In this document: positions 9,331 to 18,730 of the stretch, piece by piece
How the letters are laid out: each line of letters begins with the position of its first letter
How positions within the stretch are numbered: the stretch's first letter is position 1
Assembly: GCA_017962085.1 (NCBI GenBank)
Contig: JAGCWA010000002.1
Coordinates: 1 to 64,000 of the forward strand
Source: Paludibacteraceae bacterium
Lineage (GTDB): Bacteria > Bacteroidota > Bacteroidia > Bacteroidales > Paludibacteraceae
Direction: 5' to 3'
Length of the DNA stretch: 64,000 nt
The notes under the pieces: model-generated
What the model saw: only the letters and a program-made list of their open reading frames with translations
The model's database searches: none
Told to the model about the DNA's origin: nothing
Translations under genes and position numbers: made by a program

Positions 9331-12141
9331 ATGTCCGATATTGGTGAAATCAGCGTAAAAAACGCCCATATACACAACTTGAAGGGGATTGATATCACCA
9401 TCCCCAGAAACAAGTTCGTGGTTGTGACGGGACTGTCTGGTTCTGGCAAATCATCCTTGGCCTTCGATACTTTGTATGCGGAGGGTCAGCGGCGGTATGT
9501 GGAGAGCCTCTCCGCCTACGCTAGACAATTCCTCGGCAGGATGTCGAAACCGGAGGTGGACTATATCAAGGGACTGCCTCCCGCCATAGCGATCGAGCAG
9601 AAGGTGAACACACGTAACCCGCGCTCCACCGTCGGCACCTCCACTGAAATATACGAATACCTGAAACTCCTGTTCGCCAGGATAGGGAAGACCTATTCCC
9701 CTGTCTCAGGCCGTGAGGTGAAGAAACACACGGTGAGCGATGTGGTGGATTATATCTACACGAAACAAGAAGGCACCAGAGGCGTCATATTCTCCCCGAT
9801 CATGCTGCGGAAGGAGCGCACCTTGTCCCAGCAGATTGAGGTCTTCCGCATGCAGGGCTATAGCCGTGTGGAGGTGGACGGAGAGATGATCAAGATGGAC
9901 GAGGCGGTCCAGCGCATCAATGAGCTGAGCGAAAAGGCCGACCGTGTGAACCTGGTGGTGGACCGTTTCTCCGTGCGTGATGATGCGGATACCCGCACCC
10001 GTCTGGCGGACTCGATCCAGACCGCTTTCCTAGAGGGCGGCGACATCTGTTTCGTCCGATTCTACGAGAACGGGGAGGAGAGTGTGGAACGCTTCTCGAA
10101 ACAGTTCGAGGAGGATGGTATCCAATTCGAGGAACCGTCCGACCTGATGTTCAGCTTCAACAGTCCTTATGGCGCTTGTCCTACCTGCGAAGGCTTCGGT
10201 AAGGTGATGGGTATCGATGAGGACTTGGTGATCCCGGACCAATCACGCTCCGTCTACGATGGCGCCGTCATTTGCTGGCGGGGTGATAAGATGTCGGAGT
10301 GGTTGAACGAACTGGTCTACAACGCATCGAAGGTCAACTTCCCGATCCATACCGCCTATGCGGACCTCACAGCGGAGGAGAAACGGATGCTATGGAAGGG
10401 AACGCCCTATTTCCATGGCATAGATGATTTCTTCGAATTCGTAAAGGAGAATCAATATAAGATACAATATAGGGTCATGCTGGCCCGATTCAGGGGAAAA
10501 ACCACCTGCCCGACCTGCAACGGTAGCCGATTGAAGGAGACCGCCAATTACGTGAAGGTGGGCGGGAAGAACATCACTGAGCTGGTCTCCATGTCCGTCA
10601 TCGAACTGAAGAAATTCTTTGACGAACTGACCCTGACCGACGACGAGATGAAGATCGCCAAGCGGTTGCTGACGGAGATAAATTTGAGGCTGCAATGCCT
10701 GATGGATGTGGGGTTGGGCTATTTGACGATGGACCGTCTCTCCAATTCCCTGTCAGGCGGAGAGAGCCAGCGCATCAACCTGGTCACCTCACTGAGCAGT
10801 AGTTTGGTGGGTTCCTTGTACATTCTGGATGAGCCTAGCATCGGTCTCCACCCAAGGGATACCCACAAACTGATCTCCGTGCTGCGGAAGCTACAGCAAT
10901 TGGGCAATACGGTCGTCGTCGTGGAGCATGACGAGGAGTTCATGCGGGCGGCGGATTACCTTATCGACATAGGCCCTAATGCGGGACGGTTGGGAGGTAA
11001 TGTGGTCTTCCAGGGCCAATTGACCGATGATTTATTGAACGATAAGAAACTACAGGAAGATAGTTATACCATCAAATACTTGCTTGGCACGGACAAGATT
11101 GAAGTGCCGAGCCTGCGCAGGAAATGGAGCAACTACATCGAGGTGGTCGGTGCGCGGCAGAATAACCTGAAGGGCATAGACGTCAAGTTCCCGCTGAATG
11201 TGATCACCGTGGTGACGGGCGTCAGCGGTTCGGGCAAATCATCCCTCGTGCAGGACGTCTTCTACAATGCGCTGAAACGTGCGTTGGACGGTGTGGCGGA
11301 CAAGCCGGGACTGCACTCCTCGTTGAGGGGAAGCCTCAATCTGGTGCACGACGTCGAATTTGTCGACCAAAACCCGATAGGCAAATCATCCCGCTCCAAC
11401 CCTGTCACCTACATCAAGGCGTACGACGAGATCCGTAAGCTCTTCGCCGACCAACCATTGTCGAAACAGATGGGCTACACGGCGGCCACATTCTCCTTCA
11501 ACGTGGAGGGAGGACGCTGCGACGAATGTCAGGGAGAAGGAACGGTCACGGTAGAGATGCAGTTCATGGCGGATCTGATCCTAGAGTGCGAATCCTGCCA
11601 CGGCAAGCGGTTCAAGCCAGACGTGCTGGAGGTGCTCTATCGAGGCAAGAACATTTTCGATGTATTGAACATGACTGTCAATCAGGCGGTTGAGTTCTTC
11701 TCGGAGCAACAAGGAACCATTGAAAAGAAGATCATCCGTAAACTGAAGACGTTGCAGGATGTCGGATTGGGCTACGTGAAGCTGGGACAATCCTCCAACA
11801 CGCTCTCCGGTGGTGAAAGCCAACGTGTGAAGCTGGCGGAGATATTAGGCATGGAAAAGCCTGAGCCGATGATATTCATCTTCGACGAGCCTACGACAGG
11901 CCTACATTTCCACGATATAAAGACGCTTATGAAAGCATTCAACGCATTGGTGGCGAACGGACATACCGTCATCATCATCGAGCACGATTTGGACGTGATC
12001 AAATGCGCTGACCATATCATCGACATCGGTCCGGAGGGAGGAGACGCAGGCGGTAAGCTCGTTTTCGAGGGAACTCCGGAGGAACTCGTGAAATGCAAGA
12101 ATTCATATACGGCGGAATTTTTGAAGAATAAATTGAATTGA
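9331..12141 (+). CDS. uvrA: Excinuclease ABC subunit A
   Basis: 936 residues from the ATG at 9331. A TTG at 9301 would add ten residues, but MSDIGEISVKNAHIHNLK aligns with normal UvrA starts. Two ABC ATPase halves are visible: Walker A GLSGSGKSS at 34-42 and GVSGSGKSS from about 630. ABC signatures LSGGESQR occur in both halves. Zinc-binding CxxC pairs occur near 283, 393, 730 and 753. UvrA recognises DNA damage with UvrB in nucleotide excision repair. The next gene begins 1 nt after its stop. Confidence 0.97.
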   Translation: MSDIGEISVKNAHIHNLKGIDITIPRNKFVVVTGLSGSGKSSLAFDTLYAEGQRRYVESLSAYARQFLGRMSKPEVDYIKGLPPAIAIEQKVNTRNPRSTVGTSTEIYEYLKLLFARIGKTYSPVSGREVKKHTVSDVVDYIYTKQEGTRGVIFSPIMLRKERTLSQQIEVFRMQGYSRVEVDGEMIKMDEAVQRINELSEKADRVNLVVDRFSVRDDADTRTRLADSIQTAFLEGGDICFVRFYENGEESVERFSKQFEEDGIQFEEPSDLMFSFNSPYGACPTCEGFGKVMGIDEDLVIPDQSRSVYDGAVICWRGDKMSEWLNELVYNASKVNFPIHTAYADLTAEEKRMLWKGTPYFHGIDDFFEFVKENQYKIQYRVMLARFRGKTTCPTCNGSRLKETANYVKVGGKNITELVSMSVIELKKFFDELTLTDDEMKIAKRLLTEINLRLQCLMDVGLGYLTMDRLSNSLSGGESQRINLVTSLSSSLVGSLYILDEPSIGLHPRDTHKLISVLRKLQQLGNTVVVVEHDEEFMRAADYLIDIGPNAGRLGGNVVFQGQLTDDLLNDKKLQEDSYTIKYLLGTDKIEVPSLRRKWSNYIEVVGARQNNLKGIDVKFPLNVITVVTGVSGSGKSSLVQDVFYNALKRALDGVADKPGLHSSLRGSLNLVHDVEFVDQNPIGKSSRSNPVTYIKAYDEIRKLFADQPLSKQMGYTAATFSFNVEGGRCDECQGEGTVTVEMQFMADLILECESCHGKRFKPDVLEVLYRGKNIFDVLNMTVNQAVEFFSEQQGTIEKKIIRKLKTLQDVGLGYVKLGQSSNTLSGGESQRVKLAEILGMEKPEPMIFIFDEPTTGLHFHDIKTLMKAFNALVANGHTVIIIEHDLDVIKCADHIIDIGPEGGDAGGKLVFEGTPEELVKCKNSYTAEFLKNKLN

Positions 12142-12142
12142 T

Positions 12143-12715
12143 ATGGAAGATTTCAAGGAAGATATCAAAAACGCCCTCAAGACGTTGAAAGCCGGTGGCA
12201 TCATATTGTACCCGACCGACACGATCTGGGGATTGGGTTGCGACGCCACGAATGAGGCTGCCGTGAAGCGCATATTCGAGCTGAAGCACCGCTCGGACGC
12301 TAAGTCCATGTTGGTGCTCACCGATAGCATCTTCAAGGTGGAACGGGTGGTGGACGAGGTGCCGGAAGTAGCCTATAGCCTGGTGGAGTGTGCCGACAAG
12401 CCGCTGACCATCATCTACGATGGCGCCAAGAACTTGGCACCCAACCTGATAGCGGAGGACGGAAGCGTCGGCATCCGTATCACGAACGAGGCCTTTTCCA
12501 AGAAACTGTGCGAGGAGTTCCGTATTCCGATTGTCTCCACATCCGCTAACATAAGCGGGGAGCCATCGCCACACAACTTCTCGGAGGTCAGCGAAGCCAT
12601 CAAGGCAGGCGTAGACTACATCGTCTCATATAGGCAGGATGAGAAGACATCATCCACGCCATCCTCTATCATCAAGCTAGGCAAGGGTGGAGTAGTCACC
12701 ATCATCAGAGAATAA
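12143..12715 (+). CDS. Sua5/YciO/YrdC family L-threonylcarbamoyladenylate synthase
   Basis: 190 residues. The family signature is visible: YPTDTIWGLGCDATNEAA (about 27-44), then KHRSDAKSMLVL, KPLTIIYDGA and GIRI, and SANISGEPSP near 134-143. Members make threonylcarbamoyl-AMP for the t6A37 modification of ANN-decoding tRNAs. The short single-domain form cannot be told apart from YciO by eye. It is translationally close to uvrA (1 nt) and to the sugar transferase (2 nt), so these sit in one operon. Confidence 0.9.
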   Translation: MEDFKEDIKNALKTLKAGGIILYPTDTIWGLGCDATNEAAVKRIFELKHRSDAKSMLVLTDSIFKVERVVDEVPEVAYSLVECADKPLTIIYDGAKNLAPNLIAEDGSVGIRITNEAFSKKLCEEFRIPIVSTSANISGEPSPHNFSEVSEAIKAGVDYIVSYRQDEKTSSTPSSIIKLGKGGVVTIIRE

Positions 12716-12717
12716 GA

Positions 12718-14148
12718 ATGGAACAGAACAAGAGGAACCACGGCAGCAAGAAAATGCAGCGCATCAAGTACATCCTATTTGATGTAGTGGCTGTTTTATT
12801 GGCCTGGGCTCTCTTTTTCCTTTTCCGAAGAATAGAAATCGAATCGAATGTGGTGCGGGAGATACAACTGTTTTCGCCCATCTACAACTTCGAGAAGCTG
12901 ATCATTGGTATCCCCTTCTTCTGGCTCTTCATTTTCTGGGTTTCGGGATACTATAACAACCCTTTCATGAAATCACGCCTCCATGAGTTTGCTCAGACAT
13001 TCCTCAGCACGCTGATTGGTTGTACGATACTCTTTTTCCTCCTATTGCTGAACGACCCTGTGGTCAACTATAAAGACTATTATCTGTCGTTTATCGTGCT
13101 GTTCCTCATCTATTTCTCCGTGGTATACCTCTTCCGGTATATGATCACGAGGAAGACGACCGAGAGGATCCACAACCGAATCCTCGGTTTCAATACCGTC
13201 ATCATCGGCACGGGGGAGAAGGCGAAGCAGATCTGCGAACAATTACAATCCATGAAGCTCTCTTCGGGCAATTTCATCAACGGATTCGTGTCATGCGAAG
13301 AGAATACCGTAATCGACGGCTCGCAGATATTGGGGGATATGTCCCAATTAAACAATATCATAAAGGAGAATCAAATCGAAGAGGTGATTATCGCGCTGGA
13401 TAACAACGACAGGAATGCCTTGCTGCCCATCTTCAACATTCTGTACCATCATGATGTGACGGTGAAGGTCACGCCGCAATTGTACGATTACCTGATTGGA
13501 GGCGTGCGTATGTCCTCTATCTTCGGTGCACCGCTCGTCAGTGCGATGGATGTTCGGTTGAATGAGTTCGAGAAAAACGTCAAGCGACTTTTCGACATCC
13601 TCTTCTCATGCGTTGTCATTGTGCTGGTTTTCCCTTTCGGCCTGATATTATCGCCCCTTATCAAACTCACGTCCGAGGGACCTGTATTCTACAAGCAGGA
13701 GCGGGTGGGGTTGCACGGTAAGTTGTTCCACATCCTGAAGTTCAGGACCATGGTGAGCGATGCGGAAGCGTCGGGACCTCAGCTGGCTTCAAGCGATGAC
13801 CAGCGAATCACGAAGATAGGCCGTATTCTCAGAAGGTTCCGTATTGACGAATTGCCCCAGTTCATCAATGTGTTGAAGGGAGATATGTCCATCGTGGGAC
13901 CAAGGCCGGAACGTCCGTATTACGAGGAGCAGATAGCGCAAAAGGTGCCTTATTACGGCATCGTGCACAAGGTGAAGCCCGGCATCACCTCTTGGGGCAT
14001 GGTGAAGTACGGCTATGCGACGGACGTGGACAAGATGGTCGAGCGGCTGCAATACGACATCATCTACCTGGAGAACATCTCTCTTTTAGTCGATTTGAAG
14101 ATATTGATTTACACGGTCAAGACAGTCGTTTCGGGAAGGGGAATGTAG
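12718..14148 (+). CDS. WcaJ-like polyprenyl-phosphate sugar-1-phosphate transferase
   Basis: 476 residues. N-terminal hydrophobic segments lie at about 18-38, 61-79, 96-118 and 123-141, then a CoA-binding-like domain (about 155-260). A further membrane segment (about 290-315) leads into the cytoplasmic bacterial sugar-transferase domain, with KFRTM, PQFINVLKGDMSIVGPRPE and KPGITSW motifs. Such enzymes place the first sugar phosphate on undecaprenyl phosphate for exopolysaccharide, capsule or O-glycan synthesis. No other glycan genes are nearby, so the end product is unknown. Confidence 0.92.
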   Translation: MEQNKRNHGSKKMQRIKYILFDVVAVLLAWALFFLFRRIEIESNVVREIQLFSPIYNFEKLIIGIPFFWLFIFWVSGYYNNPFMKSRLHEFAQTFLSTLIGCTILFFLLLLNDPVVNYKDYYLSFIVLFLIYFSVVYLFRYMITRKTTERIHNRILGFNTVIIGTGEKAKQICEQLQSMKLSSGNFINGFVSCEENTVIDGSQILGDMSQLNNIIKENQIEEVIIALDNNDRNALLPIFNILYHHDVTVKVTPQLYDYLIGGVRMSSIFGAPLVSAMDVRLNEFEKNVKRLFDILFSCVVIVLVFPFGLILSPLIKLTSEGPVFYKQERVGLHGKLFHILKFRTMVSDAEASGPQLASSDDQRITKIGRILRRFRIDELPQFINVLKGDMSIVGPRPERPYYEEQIAQKVPYYGIVHKVKPGITSWGMVKYGYATDVDKMVERLQYDIIYLENISLLVDLKILIYTVKTVVSGRGM

Positions 14149-14150
14149 GG

Positions 14151-14203
14151 AATTAAGAATTAAGAGTTAAGAATTAAGAGTTAAGAAACGTCGGTTCGAC
14201 GAA
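14151..14203. repeat. Heptad AT-rich array plus TTCGACGAA
   Basis: 14151-14187 consists of tandem TTAAGAA/TTAAGAG-like 7-mers. Seven bases later comes TTCGACGAA (14195-14203). A comparable element lies at 60719-60755. A second set of degenerate GTCTAAA-type 7-mers continues to about 14288. Confidence 0.7.
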
Positions 14204-14287
14204 AATTAGGGGGTGACGTCTATCTAACATCTATAAACCTCTAACGACTAATGTCTAGTGTCTAAAGTCTAAATCCTAAAGCCTAAA

Positions 14288-15664
14288 TTATTCTTTCGAC
14301 CTAATCAAGCTAATAGTACCCTTTTTCAGGTATTTCTCGCCGTCTGTTCCCTTTGCCTTGATAACGTAGTAATAAGCACCGATAGAGGCTTTGTCGCCAC
14401 GGAAAGTGCCATCCCAGCCCTTCGTGATGTCATCGGATTTGTAGACCCGTCTTCCCCATTGGTCGTAGATGGAGATTTCGAACGATTCGATGGAGCGGTA
14501 GCCAACCCTGAACTCATCGTTTATGTTGTCACCGTTAGGGGTGAAGGCGTTCGGTACGTAAAGCTGTGATTTGGCGATCTGCAGGCAAGCGTAGGACTTA
14601 TGCTCGCAAACGCTGTCGTTACGTATGTTGCTTACCGTCAGCTCGATGCAATGGAGGATCGGTTCGCTTATCTCAAAGGCATTAATATCCTTTCCGAAAT
14701 ACGTGTAAGCTCCTTGGAAATCGCTGTTTTTTGCCTGTTCACCCTCTGCGAATGCCCATTCATAGTGGTTGACCATGTCGCTTGGATAGCTGTAGAGGTT
14801 CAGAACCAATGTCGCCGACTGGCGGAACTTGGTTACATTATCCATGGCCTCTTCTATAGTGGCGTAGAAGTGGAGCGTGCTATCCGTTCCCTCATCTCCC
14901 TCATGCTCGTATTTGGTGTGGGTCTCCATGTACGGATAGGCCACCACCGCCTGTGTGTAGAATGTGTCCGTCACGATAGGCTGTACGTTCATTTTCAGGT
15001 CGTTATTGGCCGTGAGGTCAGTCACCTCGAAAGGCGTATCCACATAAGGCATCGCACTCAATTGGATGGAGTTCGTTCCGTCCTTCTCCTCTGTAACCTC
15101 TTCCACGGAAGGGAATTCGTTCTTTAAGAGGAAACTTTTGTATTTCACGGAAAGCGTTCTGTTGATCTTTTTTGTGTTTCCATACTCGTTGAAATACTCC
15201 ATGACCGGCTCAATCGCAAGCTCCAAATCGCTACAGATGACCGTATCCTTAGGGAAGGATACAGATTGTAATGGCTTGAACTCCACCACGCATGTATAGG
15301 CGTACGAATCGAGCTCTTCGCCGTACGAATAGTCTTTGTATTGAATTAAATATCCCGTATTCGCAGATAGATTATTGAATGTTACTGTCTGAGAATCAGT
15401 TGATAATGTATATTCGTCCGCTTTGAGGAGCAGAGAGTCGATTTTTTCTTCCCCTAAAGTGATTTTATAGCATTTCAGCCCTCTTAGAGCCAAGCTATCC
15501 GTCGAAAAAGAGAAGGAACCTTCACTGACTTTTTCGAAAATTATGTAATCCGCTTTCTTCCCATTGGAGAAACCCCTTCCTCCAGTGATGGAAAAAGTGC
15601 CGGAAAAACTGTTCGCCGCAGCGAAAAAAGAAATCAACAAAAATAGAATCCTACGTTTCATCAT
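14288..15664 (-). CDS. Secreted protein with T9SS type B (gliding motility-associated) C-terminal domain
   Basis: 458 residues. A signal peptide (about 1-20) is followed by a strand-rich region without a recognised enzyme motif. The last about 90 residues form the gliding-associated C-terminal domain: YVPNAFTPNGDNINDEF, IYDQWGRRVY, WDGTF and GAYYYVIKAKG. That domain is the type B sorting signal for the type IX secretion system, so the protein should be exported across the outer membrane. Its function is unknown. It is transcribed toward the sugar transferase gene and divergently from the LysM gene. Confidence 0.88.
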   Translation of the reverse strand: MMKRRILFLLISFFAAANSFSGTFSITGGRGFSNGKKADYIIFEKVSEGSFSFSTDSLALRGLKCYKITLGEEKIDSLLLKADEYTLSTDSQTVTFNNLSANTGYLIQYKDYSYGEELDSYAYTCVVEFKPLQSVSFPKDTVICSDLELAIEPVMEYFNEYGNTKKINRTLSVKYKSFLLKNEFPSVEEVTEEKDGTNSIQLSAMPYVDTPFEVTDLTANNDLKMNVQPIVTDTFYTQAVVAYPYMETHTKYEHEGDEGTDSTLHFYATIEEAMDNVTKFRQSATLVLNLYSYPSDMVNHYEWAFAEGEQAKNSDFQGAYTYFGKDINAFEISEPILHCIELTVSNIRNDSVCEHKSYACLQIAKSQLYVPNAFTPNGDNINDEFRVGYRSIESFEISIYDQWGRRVYKSDDITKGWDGTFRGDKASIGAYYYVIKAKGTDGEKYLKKGTISLIRSKE

Positions 15665-15725
15665 TTATCATTTACAAATTGAGTGCAATATTACAAATAT
15701 TCAAGGGAATTTTGAAATATTTATG

Positions 15726-15733
15726 TAAATTTG
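15726..15733 (+). promoter_or_regulatory. -7 element upstream of LysM gene
   Basis: TAAATTTG matches TAnnTTTG and lies 21 nt before the ATG at 15755. No convincing -33 TTTG at the usual spacing. Confidence 0.45.
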
Positions 15734-15754
15734 CAACTCAAGTTTTTAGATATT

Positions 15755-17833
15755 ATGAGGAAATTTTTATGTAGTGTGATAGCTTGCTCTTCCATGGTCA
15801 TTTCAGCATGGTCTGTTGACTTGAATTATCCTAAGAAGGTGATTAACGGCAAGCAGTATTACGAGTATGTGGTACAGAAAAGTGAAGGTTTCTATTCCAT
15901 ATCAAAAAAATTCGGTGTGACGGAGGAGGAGATCAAGTCCGTGAATCCAGGTACGGAGAACGGCCTGACGTTGAACTCGACCATCTTGATCCCTGTGAAA
16001 GCGGATTCCTACATCACGCATGTGGTGGACAAGAAGGAGACGCTTTACTCATTGTCTAAGAAATATGATGTCACCTATGACGATTTATATGCGCTCAACC
16101 CTTCATTGAAGACGGACGGCCTGAAATATGGTACGGAGATTAAGATTCCTACCAAAAAGACCATCACGGGCCAGAATATGACGGTGAGCGACACGTTGCC
16201 GAAGGTGAAGAAGGAGACGAAGCCTTCGTTTGTGATCCGTGAGGTGAAGAAGGGGGAGACGCTCTATGGCATCTGCCGCGAATATGGCATCACTTCCGAA
16301 GAAATCATCCGTTTGAACCCTGATGTGAAGGATGGTGTAAAGGTGGGTCAGAAACTGATCATCCCTCCTGTGCACGCTAACACTGCCTTGACGGAGAACT
16401 CCGTTGAGAATAAGGTTCCTAAGACGTTCAAATACCATAATGTGAAGAAGGGCGAGACGCTTTTCAGCATCTGCCATGAGTATGGTGTGACCCAAGAAGA
16501 GGTGCTCCGCCTGAACCCTAAGGTGGCGGACGGTTTGAAGACTAATATGGTGCTGATCATTCCGCCTTCCATTGAAGGTCAGCAGAAGAAGGATGATAGT
16601 CAATTGGCTACTGCCGAGCTGGCTGACACTGCGGCGGTCGATACGACACCTGCGGTTGTCTTCGTGCCTCAAACAACGCCTAAGAAGGAGATCAACATGG
16701 CTCTCGTCCTTCCGTTCCAGTTTAGCAAATACTCTGAGACAAGCCAAATTGACGGCAACATGGATAAGTTCCTTGAGTTCTACCAGGGTGCTTTGCTGGC
16801 GATGGATAGCTTGCGCAAGACGGGACTCTCCTTCAATATGAACATATTCGATTCCGGTGAGACTGAAGCCGACATGAACAAATTGTTGGAGAACCGCGAC
16901 ATCGAGAAACTGGACTTCATGATGGGACCTGCCTACACGGGTCAAATCAAGGCGATGTCCGAATATACGAAGCTGCATGACGTGAAGATGGTGATTCCTT
17001 TCTCTTCCAAATCGGAGGAGACGGTCTCTAATCCGAACATTTTCCAAGTGAATACGCCACTCAACCAACTGAACTACTTGATGGCGGATCTCTTCATCAA
17101 GAATTTCTCCGACAAGAACATCGTGTTGGTTCGTTTCAACAACTCCAAGAACGATAAGAATGAGTTTGGTGATACGTTGGCGGCTATGCTGAAAGCGCAA
17201 AAGATTAACTTTAATTCTGTGAATTTCAGTACATTGTCGGCGATAAGGACGCAGTTGGTCGCTCACAAGGAGAACATCGTGGTGCCATTGACCTCCAATC
17301 AGGTATCTTTGAGCCAGGTGCTTCCGATGGTGAACATGATGAATACGGACAAGAAAGAGGTCTCCATCTTCGGTTTCTCGGAGTGGCAGAGCTATCCAAG
17401 CATCGCAAAGGATCTGTTCCTCTTGAACACCTACATCGTCACGCCTTTCTACACGGACTTTGAAGACCCTCAGGTGGTAAATTACTTGAAGCAATTCAGG
17501 AAATACTACAATGCTGAGCCGGTGAATAGCCAGCCTCAATATGGTATGTTGGGCTATGACGTCGTGATGTACCTCGCCGAGGCGATTTCCAAGTATGGAC
17601 ATGACTTCGAACATGGCATGAACAAAATCCGTTTGAACGGTCTGCAGTCTCACTTCTTCTTTAATAAATTCGAGAATGGAGGATACTACAACAGTAGCTT
17701 CATGCTGATGAGACATAACCGGAAGGATGGTGTGGTGCTGGTGGGTGGCACTGTTCCTCATGAGGTTAAGCCGCTCATGGACAAGCAAAAGGAGAAGGAA
17801 AAAGAGAAGGAGAAGGATAAGAAAAACAAATAA
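15755..17833 (+). CDS. LysM-repeat protein fused to a periplasmic-binding-type (PBP1) domain
   Basis: 692 residues from the ATG at 15755, which opens a signal peptide (MRKFLCSVIACSSMVISAW); a TTG eight codons upstream is less likely. Four LysM repeats follow (about 36-80, 84-130, 155-200 and 222-268), each with KKGETLY/F or a variant and xxLNP. A type 1 periplasmic-binding fold follows (about 300-670; MALVLPFQFS, FLEFYQGALLAMDSL, GPAYTGQIKAMSEY). The tail is Lys/Glu-rich. It is probably a peptidoglycan-anchored periplasmic protein. The PBP fold may bind a ligand or act only as a scaffold, as in LpoA-type activators. The PorT-like gene follows 4 bp later. Confidence 0.88.
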   Translation: MRKFLCSVIACSSMVISAWSVDLNYPKKVINGKQYYEYVVQKSEGFYSISKKFGVTEEEIKSVNPGTENGLTLNSTILIPVKADSYITHVVDKKETLYSLSKKYDVTYDDLYALNPSLKTDGLKYGTEIKIPTKKTITGQNMTVSDTLPKVKKETKPSFVIREVKKGETLYGICREYGITSEEIIRLNPDVKDGVKVGQKLIIPPVHANTALTENSVENKVPKTFKYHNVKKGETLFSICHEYGVTQEEVLRLNPKVADGLKTNMVLIIPPSIEGQQKKDDSQLATAELADTAAVDTTPAVVFVPQTTPKKEINMALVLPFQFSKYSETSQIDGNMDKFLEFYQGALLAMDSLRKTGLSFNMNIFDSGETEADMNKLLENRDIEKLDFMMGPAYTGQIKAMSEYTKLHDVKMVIPFSSKSEETVSNPNIFQVNTPLNQLNYLMADLFIKNFSDKNIVLVRFNNSKNDKNEFGDTLAAMLKAQKINFNSVNFSTLSAIRTQLVAHKENIVVPLTSNQVSLSQVLPMVNMMNTDKKEVSIFGFSEWQSYPSIAKDLFLLNTYIVTPFYTDFEDPQVVNYLKQFRKYYNAEPVNSQPQYGMLGYDVVMYLAEAISKYGHDFEHGMNKIRLNGLQSHFFFNKFENGGYYNSSFMLMRHNRKDGVVLVGGTVPHEVKPLMDKQKEKEKEKEKDKKNK

Positions 17834-17837
17834 TTTG

Positions 17838-18635
17838 ATGTTGCGGACTACTCTTATGCGCAGGATATTTATAGCGGCCATTCTGTCCATTGCCTCCCTC
17901 TCATGCTCTTATGGACAACAATTGAGGCGGGATTTCCTTCAGGAGGTATCCTTGGGTGTCAATGCGGGGGCGAACCTCACCAAGGTCAGCTTTCTTCATA
18001 ATATGAATGATCGGCTGTTCGAGTTGGGTGACCAATCGCTTCGTCAAGGCATGCGATTCGGTTTTGTCGCGAAATATATCCATCAACGCCATTTCGGAGT
18101 TCAGTTGGAGTTGAATTATGTGCAAGCCGGTTGGACGGAGAAGTTCCATGAGAACTCTGGCGTTTCCATGGTGAACGGTATCAATATGCAGGATGTGAAG
18201 TTGGGCAGAAGACTGGAATACTTGGATATTCCTGCTTTGGCGCATATCTATTTCGGCAAAAGAAGGTTGCGTTTCATTGTGAACATGGGTCCGGAAATCC
18301 GTGTCATGACTAAATACGGGGAGGTTAAGTGGAATATCCCGGAGGGTGACGAGCGTCGCTCTGCTTTCCAAGCGGGGGACGACCGATTCGAGGAGGAACA
18401 CCATAATATCGACTATGGATTGACGGGTGGAGGAGGTTTCGACCTGAGGGTCGGCAAAATGGTCCATCTCTTGGTGGAGTGCCGCTATTCGTTCGGATTC
18501 GGCGATTTGTACGACAATAACAAGGCGGATTTGTTCCAACGCTCCAATAACCAGATGCTGGGACTGATGGGCTCCGTGATGGTTCCTGTTTTGAAATTCA
18601 AGGAGAGGAAAGATAGTCCTGAGACTGAGGAATAA
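17838..18635 (+). CDS. PorT-family outer-membrane beta-barrel protein
   Basis: 265 residues from the ATG at 17838; the ATG at 17856 (259 residues, MRRIFIAAILSIASLSCSYG) gives a cleaner signal peptide. The mature region alternates strands in the pattern of the PorT/outer-membrane beta-barrel family (SLGVNAGANLTKVSF, FVAKYIHQRHFGVQLELNYV, YLDIPALAHIYFG, LGLMGSVMVPVLKF). PorT itself belongs to type IX secretion, but the family is broad. It follows the LysM gene by 4 bp, which suggests a joint envelope role. Confidence 0.82.
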   Translation: MLRTTLMRRIFIAAILSIASLSCSYGQQLRRDFLQEVSLGVNAGANLTKVSFLHNMNDRLFELGDQSLRQGMRFGFVAKYIHQRHFGVQLELNYVQAGWTEKFHENSGVSMVNGINMQDVKLGRRLEYLDIPALAHIYFGKRRLRFIVNMGPEIRVMTKYGEVKWNIPEGDERRSAFQAGDDRFEEEHHNIDYGLTGGGGFDLRVGKMVHLLVECRYSFGFGDLYDNNKADLFQRSNNQMLGLMGSVMVPVLKFKERKDSPETEE

Positions 18636-18670
18636 AGAACATTCTTTGTGATCGCTTCTGATTAGAAAAT

Positions 18671-18700
18671 GAAAGGCAACTCACATGAGCTGCCTTTCTT
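18671..18700. terminator. Bidirectional terminator between convergent genes
   Basis: Inverted repeat 18671-18683 / 18686-18698 (GAAAGGCA...TGCCTTTC, one mismatch) with A-rich and T-rich flanks. It lies between the PorT-like gene and the SDR gene. Confidence 0.7.
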
Positions 18701-18730
18701 GCTTTATGTTTAATGTGCTTTATTTGTGGC

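Noticed and set aside
16103..17890. 595-codon open frame antisense to the LysM/PBP gene
   Set aside because: It is a shadow of the strongly biased codons of the sense gene; it has no signal, motif or promoter, while the sense protein has clear LysM domains.
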